A stretch of DNA of 18,484 nt. Origin: Poronia punctata (taxonomy: Eukaryota > Ascomycota > Sordariomycetes > Xylariales > Xylariaceae). Each line of letters opens with the position of its first letter. Positions within the stretch are counted from its first letter, which is position 1. The translations under genes and the position numbers were made by a program. The stretch lies in assembly GCA_022579005.1 (NCBI GenBank), contig MU401886.1, forward strand, positions 1 to 18,484, read 5' to 3'. Below, piece by piece: positions 9,925 through 18,484 of the stretch. A model generated the notes under the pieces. That model was not told the DNA's origin. It saw only the letters and a program-made list of their open reading frames with translations, and made no database searches.

Positions 9925-10206
9925 TAAAAGCAAAAAGAAAATATTATATAACAAAGCTAGAAGTAGTATATTTAGTATAGCTTTATAAATAAATTAAACT
10001 ATAACTTTAGTTATATAAAATGCTTACAATAGTCTTTATAAACTATAAGGCAATAAAAAGCATAGTTAACTAAAAAAATATAACTATAATAAATATTGTT
10101 AAAATAAACTCTTGCTTAATCTAGGCATTAGTATACTTAAATTAATATTATTTTAATATAAGGCATATTTTAAGTAAAGTAAACCTAGTACTAAACATAT
10201 TATTAT
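9925..10206 (+). pseudogene. Ty3/gypsy RNase H, degraded
   Basis: Frame 0, continuous with RT. A K-R-K-Y-Y-I-T-[K/E]-L-E-V-V block at 9933-9968 corresponds to the E-R-N-Y-x-x-T-E-L-E-x-A block of fungal gypsy RNase H. The T-D-H-x-A-I block at 10038-10055 reads I-N-Y-K-A-I. A L-x-R-A-x-x-Y-L-like block lies near 10110-10145. The tether end R-H-I-x-[S/G]-K-x-N-x-V-x-[N/D]-A-L lies at 10161-10202. RNase H removes the RNA strand of the RNA/DNA hybrid. Catalytic Asp codons read Asn. Confidence 0.9.
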
Positions 10207-10339
10207 AATTATTTATATTGCTAAACTAAAAAAACTATAAAAAGGTATAGCTTAAAAAAAATAATATATTAAACAATATTAGTAACAAATTTGCTTATTT
10301 AATATATAATATATAAATGTCTTAAGACTTTAAAAAAAA

Positions 10340-11640
10340 TTAATTAAAAAATACTAAAAAAACAAAGTAATAGCTAAAATTATTATAAAAATAAATATAA
10401 ACAATACAGTACTAAAAATATAATTTTAACGCAAAGACGGACTTTTATATTATACACTATAACAAAAACTAAAAAGACTAGTAATACTAGCTAACTATTT
10501 ATAAAAAATCTTATATAAAGTATATAATAAAAAGCATTATTTTAAATTTAAATAAATAATAAAAAACTTTAAAAAATATATTATAAAAAATATAAGTTAT
10601 AAAATTAAAGATTATATTTAGCATTACCTTTAGTATTTAAATAATAAAACAAACTATAGCAAACTACTAAAACTACTATATTTAATTATATTTTTAAACA
10701 TATTATATTATACTATAACTATAAACTTTATTATTAGTATATTAACAGTCTTATTATAAAGCATATTTTAGCAAATATTAAAACATAATACTTATAATTA
10801 TATAATAACAATTATATACAAATTTAGCAAAAAAACTATTTTTATTTTAAAAAATATTAAATATATAGTAGCTAAATAGGGTTTTATAATATTAAAAATG
10901 CTTTTATTATATAAATAAGAAATGCTTTTATATATTATATTTAATAAAGATTTTAAATTTATTTTTAAATTATAGTAAACGTTATTTATTAAGATAGCTA
11001 TAAAACTTGCTATATTAACTATATACTACTTATAAATAAATAAATAATTTAAAAAAAAAAACTAAAATATTAAAATAGCTATAAGGTACTATTATACTTA
11101 CTTAAACATTTTATAAATATTAATAATAATACTTTTATAATACGCTTTTAATAACTTAAAGCAAGCAATTTTAAAAAAAGCGCTAAACAAGGTAGTTTTA
11201 GGATTTAAGCTTAAAAACCTCTTATTAGTTATATATATACTATATAATATAACTAATTTTAAACTATATTAATAAATTTATTAAAAAAAAGCTTAAATTA
11301 CTATTAACTATACTATTACTAAAATAAAAATTAAATATAACAAAAAAAAACAACAAAGAAAATATAATGTAAGTAATAAAGTATACTTAAAGTTATATAA
11401 AAAATATTATTTCCTAAGTAAACCTTTATATAAATAGTTATAATAAAAAGTTAGCCTTTTTATAATCTTTTAAAAAGTAGAAAATTTAGCATATAAATTA
11501 AATTTTCTTAAATATTAAAAAGTTTATAAAGTAGTATTTATAATATAACTATATCTAGCTTTTTTAAGCCTAGATTTATATAACTGTTATAAACTAAAAC
11601 TAAAGCAAGTTTTTATTAACAGCAATAATAAATAATAAAA
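10340..11640 (+). pseudogene. Ty3/gypsy integrase, degraded
   Basis: In frame 2 the K-D-G-L-L-Y-Y block at 10433-10453 is followed by a R-L-V-I-[P/L]-A block (10475-10495), an H...H finger half (H-Y-F-[K/G] near 10535-10550) and a C-x2-C half near 10621-10635. DDE core: first Asp at 10724-10726 (T-I-[N/D]-F-I), then a K-F-S-K-K-x-x-F-I block near 10835. The second Asp lies in I-I-[F/S]-[N/D]-[K/R]-D-F-K-F (10943-10945, with the following D-x-K-F Asp intact at 10949-10951). A Y-H-P-Q-T-D-like block near 11025-11045 is now broken by stops. Towards the C-terminus a V-E-N-L-A-Y-K-L-[N/E]-[F/L]-P segment near 11476-11510 matches the chromovirus G-P-F-x-V / L-A-Y-x-L-x-L-P module. The RNase H is in frame 0, so a net frame change occurred between about 10206 and 10340. 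Confidence 0.93.
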
Positions 11641-11900
11641 GTTATATAAAATTAAAAAGATTATAAACAGGCAAACTAAAAAAATATTAACTTAAATATA
11701 TTTAAAATATTTTATAAAGTAAAAAAGCTATTTTATAGTTTATAATATATAGTATTTTAAAAACACTTTTATATAAAACGCGTTAAAAATAGTTTAGCAA
11801 TATAATAAAAAAAACCTACTATTGCTATAAAAACTAAAAAAAACAGCGTAAAACTTTTTAAACAAAAACTTTAACCTTTTAAATTATATGCTAATAAACA
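11640..11900 (+). pseudogene. C-terminal chromodomain of gypsy pol, degraded
   Basis: Continuous with integrase in frame 2. From 11645 the codons read Y-K-I-K-K-I-I-N-R, corresponding to the Y-E-V-E-x-I-L-D-x-R start of a chromodomain. A Y-L-[K/V]-Y-F-I-K-stop segment follows, with TAA at the Trp position of the K-W-x-G-Y box. Then comes an Y-N-I-stop-Y segment matching the N-x-W-x-P box, and an N-A-L-K-I-V helix. Chromodomains at integrase C-termini direct chromoviruses to heterochromatin marked by histone H3 methylation, consistent with insertion into an old repeat block. Aromatic cage Trp positions are stops. The end of pol is uncertain, with in-frame stops around 11872 and beyond. Confidence 0.82.
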
Positions 11901-12243
11901 AATAAAAAGTAGTTAATATAGTGCTGCTAATAAACATATAAGTATAAATATTATAACAATATTACTAACTACTTTTTACTAATTATTTAACTACTATATA
12001 ACATTTTTAACATATATACTTATATTATTAAATTGCTATATTCTAATAAAATAACATATTTATTTTGCTTTTTATTATTATTTTATATACTTATTATTAT
12101 AATTAATTTACTATCTAATAGTATATAGCATATAAGCTTTTTCTAACCTTAAATTCCTATAAGCAAAGCTAATAAAAATAACATTACCTAGCTAAGCTTA
12201 ATATAACTAGGTATATAAACAAACTAACTTAGTATATACTAAC
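11901..12243 (+). other. Spacer between pol and the additional 3' frame
   Basis: No frame of note was seen. It contains ordinary AT-rich element sequence and a slightly GC-richer stretch near 12140-12215. If the additional downstream gene had its own promoter or was reached by splicing, signals would lie here. I see none that stand out. Confidence 0.4.
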
Positions 12244-13551
12244 ATGCTTTAAAGTGCAAAGCTTATAAATAAACAAAATAAAAAAACTATTATTATATTA
12301 AATAAATTTAATATTAATAAAATAAAATACAATAGCGCTTAAAATAAATTAAGCTATTAAATACAAGTTATATAAAATATTGCTTTAAAACCTTATCTTT
12401 TATACTAAAAAGTTTTAATATACTTAATAACTTGTTACCTAGATAGCAAACAATTAAACAATACCTTATAAAGCAACGTTAAAAACGTTTTAAAAAAAGC
12501 TATAAAAGTAAGCAACGCAAAAAAATAAAAAAACAATATATAAATTATTATACTTAAACTAATCCTAAAGCAGCTAAAAGCAATAAAAATAGCTAAAAAC
12601 GCAATTGCTAAGCTTAGCACTATACTAAACATAATTAATATAAATATTAAATTATTTAGTTTAAATTAGCTTTTATATAACTTAAACAAATAAATAATTT
12701 TAAAATGCTAGCAATAGTAAGCAAACATATATAATTATAAATATAAAAAAGCATTGCTTATAATAATAATACTACTACTTAAACACACGCAACTTATGCT
12801 ATTTAAACTGCTTATGCTGCTAATACTACTTAAATATGTTACCTTTGCTTTAACTACTATAAATAACATATAACTTAAAATAGGCGTTAAAAGGCATACA
12901 GCAAATAATATCTCTTTAAAAGCTAAAAAATAAAAGTTTAACAATATTATTATAACATATTAATTACTAAAAGCACTAAAATAGTTAAAGCAAATTAAAC
13001 TATTATTTAAATAGAACGTAACTATATAAGCAAATAAATAAATAATAAATAACGTACAACTTTATTGCTTTAATAAACATATTAAAAAAATAATTAATAT
13101 AAAAATTAAATATAAACTAAAAAAAGCACTTATTAATAGGCTAATATAAGCATACGTAGCTAATATAATTAATACTACTTTAAAGGCAAATTTAAAAAAA
13201 AGAAATATCTAAATACTTTAAAAGCAATTTAAAATCCTATAAAAAGTTAATAACAAAGCTATAAATAATATCTTTTTTTAAAAAGAAGCTATTAATAAAC
13301 TAATAAAAAGATGCTAATTGCTAAAAACAGCACTTGCTAATTTAAAGGTAAAATATAAAAAAATAGTAGTTAAAGTAGCTAAGCTTAAAAAAAACACTTT
13401 AACAAATAAAAAAAAAAGACTAAAACAAACTACTTTAGCAATAAAAAATAAACTAAATAATAAGCTAGCTAAAAAAAAATTATTACTATATTTTTAAATA
13501 GCAACAAAAAATAAAGTTATAAAGTATAATATAATAAGTTTAAGACCTTAA
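12244..13551 (+). pseudogene. Additional frame 3' of gypsy pol, unknown function, C-terminal coiled coil
   Basis: Starting with ATG at 12244, frame 1 can be followed for about 435 codons to TAA at 13549-13551, just before the polypurine tract. I count 27 in-frame stops, mostly TAA/TAG of the kind made from CAA/CAG/TGG. Long stop-free runs occur at 12544-12666, about 12723-12870 and 13318-13494 (59 codons). The last run has leucines and isoleucines at heptad spacing with Lys-rich flanks (probably Lys/Glu originally), typical of a coiled coil. The middle part reads L/I/T-rich (12750-12850). I recognise no family: it is not RT, integrase, a zinc knuckle or an obvious envelope with membrane segments. 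Its position is that of a third ORF or env-like gene of long gypsy elements. Two minus-strand open stretches over it are antisense shadows. The start is a guess. Confidence 0.55.
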
Positions 13552-13589
13552 TAGTATTAGAAAAACAGGACGTTTTTTAATTTTTCTTT

Positions 13590-13604
13590 AAAAAAGGGGC
13601 AGAC
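13590..13604 (+). other. Polypurine tract
   Basis: AAAAAAGGGGCAGAC abuts the TGTTAG start of the 3' LTR. It is the longest G run in this part of the element and has the position and composition of the plus-strand priming site of LTR retrotransposons. It survived hypermutation better than the DNA around it. Confidence 0.8.
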
Positions 13605-13757
13605 TGTTAGGACCTAGTCCTATAAGTAACGGATCTATAAATTTATAATTGCTTTAAGTAGGTCTCTATAGTATATAAACCCCTTTGAGGCCATCTGGCC
13701 TTATCCTGATAGTTAGTAAATTTATTTACATTTTATCATGCAGACCTAATACTATTA
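13605..13757 (+). repeat. 3' LTR of the middle gypsy element
   Basis: Gap-free 153-bp match to 5017-5169, starting TGTTAG and ending CTATTA. Of the 19 differences, this copy has lost C/G at 10 (for example the palindrome GATCTATAGATC of the left copy is GATCTATAAATT here) and kept it at 9. It is followed immediately by the AATAA target duplication. Confidence 0.96.
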
Positions 13758-13762
13758 AATAA
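13758..13762. repeat. Target-site duplication, right copy (AATAA)
   Basis: Matches 5012-5016 exactly and begins at the base after the 3' LTR, defining the LTR end at ...CTATTA. Confidence 0.75.
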
Positions 13763-13895
13763 GCTATTAGTATAGCTATAAGCATAAGTACTAATATAGT
13801 TATAAATATAAGCTTTGCTATAAATATAAGTATAAGTATAAGTATAAGTATAAGTATAAATATAAAAACAAGTATAAGTTTAAATATAAGTTAAA
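13763..13895. repeat. TATAAG hexamer tandem repeat
   Basis: Five perfect TATAAG copies run from 13825 to 13854, followed by two TATAAA copies, within a longer imperfect array of AGTATA/TATAAG words. It starts right after the target duplication, so the gypsy element landed at the edge of a simple repeat, or the repeat belongs to the older element on the right. TATAAG words may be mutated forms of a GC-richer unit. Confidence 0.85.
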
Positions 13896-14869
13896 TAAAG
13901 GTTAATAGTTATAAAATAAGTAAGTATAGTAATATAATTAAAAATATTATTATAAATTATATAGTAGCTATAAACTATAAATTTTTTTTTAATTTTTTTA
14001 TATATAAGTTTTTTTTAAAAGTAAATGTAAAAACTTTTTTTTAAACTTAATTTTAAAGCTTTTTTTAAAAACTATTTTTAACTATTTTAAAAATATTTTA
14101 GTTTTAACTTTTAAAGTTTGCTTAATAATTATATATAAAGCTATTTATAAAAAGTCTGCTATTTTGTACGTAATTATATAAACATTTAGCTATATATATT
14201 ATAACTATTTTTTTATTAAATAACTAGTTAAGCTAAAATTTTATATTAAAATAATTAAAGTTAACATAGTTTTTTTAAATTTTAATATTAACGTTTAAAC
14301 TTATAAAAATATTTTTATATATAAAAGTATAAAAACTTTAAGTACTACTAATAGTGTTTTTAGCAATATAGTTTTTTTAAATATTTAAAAACTAGCTTTT
14401 ATTTTTAGCTATTATAGCAGTTTATATAATAAAAAAAAATAAAAAGTAGAAACATATTTACTTATAAGCTTATATAAGCTATATGTTTTTTGCTTAAAAA
14501 AAGCAAAGCTTAAAGTAATATTATAAAATTTAAAAAACATTTTTTTATATAAAGCGTTTTATAAAGCAGTATTACTTTATATAATAATATTTTAAAAAAT
14601 CTTATTTATTAAAGTATTTTGCTAATTTATTATTAATAAATAATAACATATATTATTAAAAATAATAACTAATTAGTATTAGTTTTTTTACTAAAAAATA
14701 AAAAGTACTTTATTTTTTATATATATAAAAAATATATATAGCTAAAAACTTTATTTTTTTATAAAATAAAAAAAATAAAGCAATAAATAATATATAAAAC
14801 AAATAATAATAAATTTTATTTTTTAAATTAGTTTTTATATAATTATTTAAGTTTTAAGTTAAAAATTAT
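13896..14869. other. AT-rich DNA without recognisable gene, possible LTR of the right-hand gypsy relic
   Basis: Nothing coding could be followed on either strand. There is a 20-bp perfect A/T palindrome at 14713-14732 and a long near-perfect A/T hairpin at about 14748-14780, both easily formed by chance in such composition. By position, the LTR and leader of the plus-strand gypsy relic that begins further right may lie here, but no second LTR copy is in the window for comparison. Confidence 0.5.
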
Positions 14870-15060
14870 AGCTAAAGCGCAATTCTTTTTCATATTATCT
14901 TTATATAAAGCTAACTAATTTAATTAAAATTAAAAGGGCTAAAAAAACTTTACTAGTATTTATACTATAAGTTAGCTACTATATAGCTAATAAGTGCCTT
15001 GTCTACTTAATTAGGTTAGCTTAACTCTTATAGCCTTAGCAGCCTAAGCCGCGTTTTTAG
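14870..15060. other. GC-richer islet in saturated DNA
   Basis: Words such as AAAGCGCAATTC, AAAAGGGC, GTGCCTTGTC and GCCTTAGCAGCCTAAGCCGCG stand out from the near-pure A/T surroundings and retain TpC and CpC dinucleotides that are almost absent on both sides. No frame or RNA structure was recognised. By analogy with the spared LTR and leader of the middle element, it may be the leader/LTR junction of the right-hand gypsy. It could equally be a short unique segment that escaped repeat recognition. Confidence 0.55.
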
Positions 15061-16199
15061 CTATAGTGTTATTATTAATATTTTAATACTTACTAAATAA
15101 AGCGTTAATTTTTTATTATATATTATTTTAAAGCAATATGCTTTATTTTTTTTGCTTTTAAGTATAAATTTTATTATTAAAATAGATATATTTTTATACT
15201 ATTAAAATAACTACTTTATATATAATATATAGTTTAAAAAAATAAAAATTATAATTTTAATAGTATTTATTAAAAACTAGTTTTTATTATAGTTATTTAA
15301 AGTTATTAACATATTAAAAAACTAGTTACTATTTGCTTATTTTTAAAGCTAGTAAATAATATAATAAAGCTTTATTAAGTAACTATTAAAAAAGTAGCTA
15401 ATAATAATAATAATAATAAGTTTAACTTATTTTATTATAATTAAAATATTGCCTTAGTTATAAATTATAACGCTGCTTTTTATAGCATGCTTTAAAAAAA
15501 AATCTTTAATATAGTACTTAATATTAAAAAAAGCTTACTTTTAAATATTGCTAGCTTTAGCTTTATTTATTTTAAAAGTATTATATTATTTAATTATAAG
15601 TATAGTATTAATTTTTATTTTTTTAACATATTTTTAATTAATTTAGCTAATAATAAAATAATATAAGCTATACTATATAATAACGCTTTTATAAATGTTT
15701 TTTATAATATTACTTAAAAAGTTTATTATAAAGCTTAATAAATTAATATTGCTGCTACTAAAAAAGCAAATTAACTAAGCGCTTTAATTAAATTATTTAA
15801 TATTTTTATTATATATAAAAGCAAAGCTAAAAAGGTTTATTTCTTTAACAATATTTTGCTAAATAAAATAATTTTTTAAGCATATATAACTAAAAAAAAA
15901 AAGCTATTAAAAAAAAAGTTATAAACATTAAAAATAAAACTTAATTATAGCAAAAAAGTATTTATAAAAATATTTAGCTTTAATTTATAAAATACTTTTA
16001 AAAAACGTAACTTATTTAAAAAAAAGTTATAAAGCTATTTTAAAGCTTAAAAAAACTAATTTTATTAATATAAAAAAAATAGTTTTCTTAAAAATGTTTT
16101 TTTATAAAAAAATAGCTTTAGTATAAGATTTTTTTAAAATAAAATACGTTAATAATAGTATTGCTTTACTATATAAAATTAAAGCAGTGCTTTATAAAG
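15061..16199 (+). pseudogene. Presumed gag/protease and N-terminal pol of the right-hand gypsy
   Basis: This precedes the RT block of the same strand. In frame 1 a peptide with only two stops can be followed from about 15775 to 16000. It includes a K-K-V-Y-F-F-N-N-I-L-L-N-K-I stretch and a following K-K-K-K-L-L-K-K-K-L helix-like segment, which looks like former coding sequence, but I do not recognise the family. No zinc knuckle or protease active site was found. A TAA microsatellite lies at 15399-15418. Confidence 0.45.
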
Positions 16200-16990
16200 C
16201 ATAGTAAGCTAAAAATATTTTAATTTTTATATTACTAAAAAATAAAGTTATTAAAGTTTTATAAATATGCTTTAAAAATAAAATTTTTAAAAAAGTAAGC
16301 TTATTATATTATAATATATAGTTTATAGTTAAAAAGCTTAAAAAAAGCTTATGCTTTATTAACTTAGCTACTAAGCTAAATATTATTATTATTTAAAATG
16401 CTATATTAGTATAAAGCTATAATAAGTTTATAAAAAAATTTACTATATATATTATTATATTAATTAGTAATTTATTTTTTAGCTATAACTAAATTAATTT
16501 TTTTATTTATAATTATATTTTAACTATATTTAATACTTTATTTAAGTTATTTTAAATAATAACTTTGCTTTAAAGCTATATAAACTTTGTTACTTAGTTT
16601 TTATAAGTTATTATATAAGTTTTATTTAATATTACTTTTTAAAAATATAAATTCTTTTTTAATAATATAAAAATTAAAAGCTTTATATTATATTATAATA
16701 ATTAAAAAGTTGCTTTTAAAATTAAATAATTTATTTTAAAGCATTTAAAAAGTATTAATATTATACTTTTTAACTTAAAGCTAGCTAGTTTTATTTTAAG
16801 TGCTATAAAAAGCAAGTAATATTGCTAATTTATAAAAATTATTAAGTTTATATATAAAATATATAAAAAAAAGCTTATTAGTATAAAAGTTATTAAAATT
16901 AAAAAATAGCTTATATATAAAAATATTATAAATATTAAAGCTTTTTTAAAGTTATTATTTACTATAAAATATAAATTAAAAACTACTTTT
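16200..16990 (+). pseudogene. Reverse transcriptase of the right-hand gypsy, degraded
   Basis: In frame 2 an S-[G]-Y-[N/D]-Q-like block lies at 16481-16492 (RT motif A). A F-[N/Q]-T-[L/P]-[F/L]-[K/G]-L-[F/L] block at 16529-16552 corresponds to the F-Q-T-P-L-G-L-L segment. The catalytic box at 16655-16666 reads F-F-N-N (for F-x-D-D), followed by I-K-I-K. Thereafter a K-V-I-K-I segment near 16880 reads in frame 0. The S-F-F-K-V-I-I-Y-Y-K-I-stop-I-K-N segment (16939-16983), with TAA at the Trp position, reads in frame 1, so small indels accompany the substitutions. These blocks match a fungal gypsy group with a Y-Y-R-I-W-I motif at the end of RT. Confidence 0.85.
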
Positions 16991-16999
16991 AAATTTATA

Positions 17000-17480
17000 C
17001 ATTTTTTATTACTTTTTTATAAAAAAATATAGCTTTTGCTTAAAAAAATAAGCAATAAAAGTTTATAAATTAGTTAAAGCTTACTTTAATTAATATATTG
17101 CTTTTAATTATTATTAACTATAAAAGTAAACAAATTTACTTTTAAACTAATACTTTTAAAACTAAATAAAAATATATTTTAGCTTAAAAAGTAAATAAAA
17201 AAATTAAACTAGCTTAATATAAGTTAAAATATTAAAAAAGCTTTAAATTAAACTATATTGCTATAAAAAAAAAAGCTTTTAACATTATTAAGTTATTAAA
17301 GCGCTTATAAAACTACTTTTATAGTATATAATTTATTTTAAAAACTAATATAAAAATTTTAATTACTTAGCTAAATAATAAGTTTTTTACTTTTTTAAAT
17401 ATAATCTTTACTTAGTAAATCTTATATATTAAAATATTTAACTTTAAGCTTTGCTATATACTAAAAAAAAAGCATATAGT
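17000..17480 (+). pseudogene. RNase H of the right-hand gypsy, degraded
   Basis: In frame 1, from about 17059, an A-L-x-x-A-P-x-L-x-x-x-[D/N]-Y-like block is followed by a segment with T-N-T-F/T-K-stop, corresponding to D-A-S-x-x-G-W. Then come an A-stop-Y-K-L-K-Y block for A-R-Y-E-S-x-x-W near 17215-17235 and an Y-I-A-I-K-K-K-A-F block for Y-D-A-x-K-R-E. A L-K-T-N block for the E-T-D active-site segment lies near 17340, followed by L-N-N-K for Q-L-N-R. The tether is K-I-F-N-F-K-L-C-Y-I-L-K-K-K-H, for L-F-D-F-x-V-x-H-V-P-G-x-x-H, at about 17434-17478. The frame is continuous for about 140 codons apart from stops. Confidence 0.84.
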
Positions 17481-18484
17481 TATAAATAGCTTATTTTAGC
17501 AACTTTAAAAGCTTACTAATAATAATAATAATAAATAAAAAAAAAATATAAAGTAATTTATTAATACTTAGCTTAGCGCTATATTTATTAATATTAATAT
17601 AGTTTAAGTTAACTTAAAAATAAGCATAAACAAAGCTTTAAAACTTAATTATAAGTTGCTTACTTTTAGCTACTTAATTTAGCTTATTAAGCTACTAATA
17701 AAGCTTATAATTTAATAAACTTAAAAAAGTTAAAAAATTACTTAGTTTTTTATTATTAATATTGTTTTAAAACGCTATAATAATAAATATAAATAAAAAA
17801 GTTTTAAAAATTATATATATTAATACTTTATATATAATAGTACTTTATAAAAATAAGCAACTTAGCGTTTTACTTTTAAGTAATATATTAATTTTTTTAA
17901 AAAGCGTAAGTTAATTATTTAAAAAATTTACTTAGCTTTTAGCTATAAAAAAATTAACTTAGTAATTTAATAAATTTTATAATTTTATTATTAGCTTAAC
18001 TTTATTAAAAATATTTACTTAGTAATTAAGTTTTATTTTAACTATTAAAAGTTATAAAGTAATTTACTTAAAAAATAGCACTAGTATAACGTTTTTATTA
18101 GCTTTTTATACTTATAAGTTATTAATATTTAAACTATATTATTTTATAAAAAAATTTTTACTTTAGTTAAAATATAATATAAACAAATAGCTTTTTTTAA
18201 AGCTAAAGCTTTTTAGCAAGTAAACTTTAAATTAATATTTAAGTTTTTTTATAAATATATAATATATTACTATAATAGTACATTATATATTAAATATAAT
18301 AATAAAAATAAATTTAAAAAAAAAGTTATTATAATAGCTAAGCACTTTAAATATTATATAGCTTATAAACTAGCTTACTATTTTTAAGCATAAAGCTTTA
18401 TTAAAAGTAAGCACTGCTTAATTAAAATAATGCTTATAAAAGTAACTAATAAAACTAAAAAAAACTAGCTAAATTACTTAAGCT
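17481..18484 (+). pseudogene. Expected integrase region of the right-hand gypsy, not recognised
   Basis: By element order this kilobase should hold the linker and start of integrase. I could not follow the zinc-finger or DDE motifs through the mutation load. The sequence is A/T-saturated with AGCT/GCT as the main residual GC, and nothing else is evident. The element continues beyond the window. Confidence 0.4.

Larger units (their letters stand above)
5017..13757 (+). mobile_element. Complete Ty3/gypsy chromodomain LTR retrotransposon with an extra 3' frame, inactivated by hypermutation
   Basis: The 8741-bp element is bounded by 153-bp direct LTRs and AATAA duplications, with a primer-binding-site candidate after the left LTR and a polypurine tract before the right LTR. 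Plus-strand order is gag-like region, protease remnant (about 8192), RT (8900-9900), RNase H (9925-10206), integrase (10340-11640) and chromodomain (11640-11900). RT-RNase H before integrase defines Ty3/gypsy, and the chromodomain places it with fungal chromoviruses. The length exceeds the usual 5.5-7.5 kb for fungal gypsy elements because of a 1.3-kb additional frame (12244-13551) 3' of pol. Every domain carries stops, so it is not autonomous. Its GC and CpA content is higher than in both flanks, so it is the youngest layer here. Confidence 0.95.
14870..18484 (+). mobile_element. Second Ty3/gypsy element, mutation-saturated, truncated by window edge
   Basis: Plus-strand RT (about 16200-16990) followed by RNase H (about 17000-17480) with no integrase between them indicates Ty3/gypsy organisation. 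The motifs are of a different gypsy family from the middle element: the RT box is F-x-D-D-I-x-I-K-like rather than Y-I-D-D-I, and the RT/RNase H linker carries V-x-V-Y-Y-R-I-W-I-like and Y-E-S-like blocks. Base composition is as extreme as in the left copia relic, so it is older than the middle element. Integrase should follow after 17500 and continue beyond the window. The left edge is approximate; no LTR was identified. Confidence 0.82.

Noticed and set aside
12435..12944. Two minus-strand open frames (12435-12632 and 12735-12944) with hydrophobic peptides resembling small membrane proteins
   Set aside because: They lie antisense to the plus-strand additional gypsy frame and owe their hydrophobicity to A-rich sense codons. 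There is no start context or conserved motif, and they lie inside the element.
13590..13610. The polypurine tract plus TGTTAG end, and the short LTR, first suggested a Ty1/copia element
   Set aside because: The domain order RT, RNase H, integrase, chromodomain on the plus strand is that of Ty3/gypsy.
15399..15418. TAA microsatellite
   Set aside because: An ordinary simple repeat of the kind expected in saturated TA-rich DNA, with no link to a feature.
1..18484. An AT-rich bacterial, apicomplexan or organellar genome as the source
   Set aside because: Such genomes keep open frames. Here three retroelements carry stops at predictable CAA/CAG/TGG positions, and the only differences between the LTRs are C/T or G/A transitions, which indicates hypermutated fungal repeats.

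Overview
This window reads as an AT-rich heterochromatic block of a filamentous ascomycete (Pezizomycotina type). It is a graveyard of LTR retrotransposons wrecked by C-to-T / G-to-A hypermutation of the repeat-induced point mutation (RIP) kind. I see no intact host gene, rRNA, tRNA or CRISPR array. Almost all remaining coding signal is retroelement domains that can still be followed through in-frame stops.

Layout. (1) About 600-5011, minus strand: a mutation-saturated Ty1/copia-type element. Its integrase (HHCC finger plus core, about 3170 down to 2520) and reverse transcriptase (about 1990 down to 1380) are still recognisable. (2) 5017-13757, plus strand: a younger, complete Ty3/gypsy element of 8741 bp. 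It has two 153-bp LTRs, a 5-bp target duplication (AATAA), a candidate primer-binding site, a polypurine tract, a gag region with an 8-residue tandem repeat, a protease remnant, RT, RNase H, integrase and a chromodomain. Downstream of pol lies an additional frame of about 1.3 kb (12244-13551) that ends in a predicted coiled coil. (3) 13763-13895: a TATAAG hexamer tract. (4) About 14870 to the window end, plus strand: a second, mutation-saturated Ty3/gypsy element of a different family, with RT (about 16200-16990) and RNase H (about 17000-17480). It runs off the right edge.

The order of events can be read from decay. Both flanking elements are close to saturation, while the middle element keeps GC-richer LTRs and leader and many CpA dinucleotides, so it inserted later into already decayed DNA.

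The most interesting observation is the mutation context. The two LTRs of the young element differ at 19 positions, all transitions, with no indels. At 18 of the 19 the affected cytosine, read on its own strand, is preceded by a pyrimidine (TpC or CpC). Only 5 of the 19 are CpA, the classical RIP context. In the saturated left flank all 33 top-strand cytosines of the first 420 bases are preceded by a purine. This suggests a 5'-pyrimidine-dependent hypermutator rather than textbook CpA RIP.

Domain calls rest on reading conserved motifs by eye through stop codons. Element edges in the flanks are approximate.
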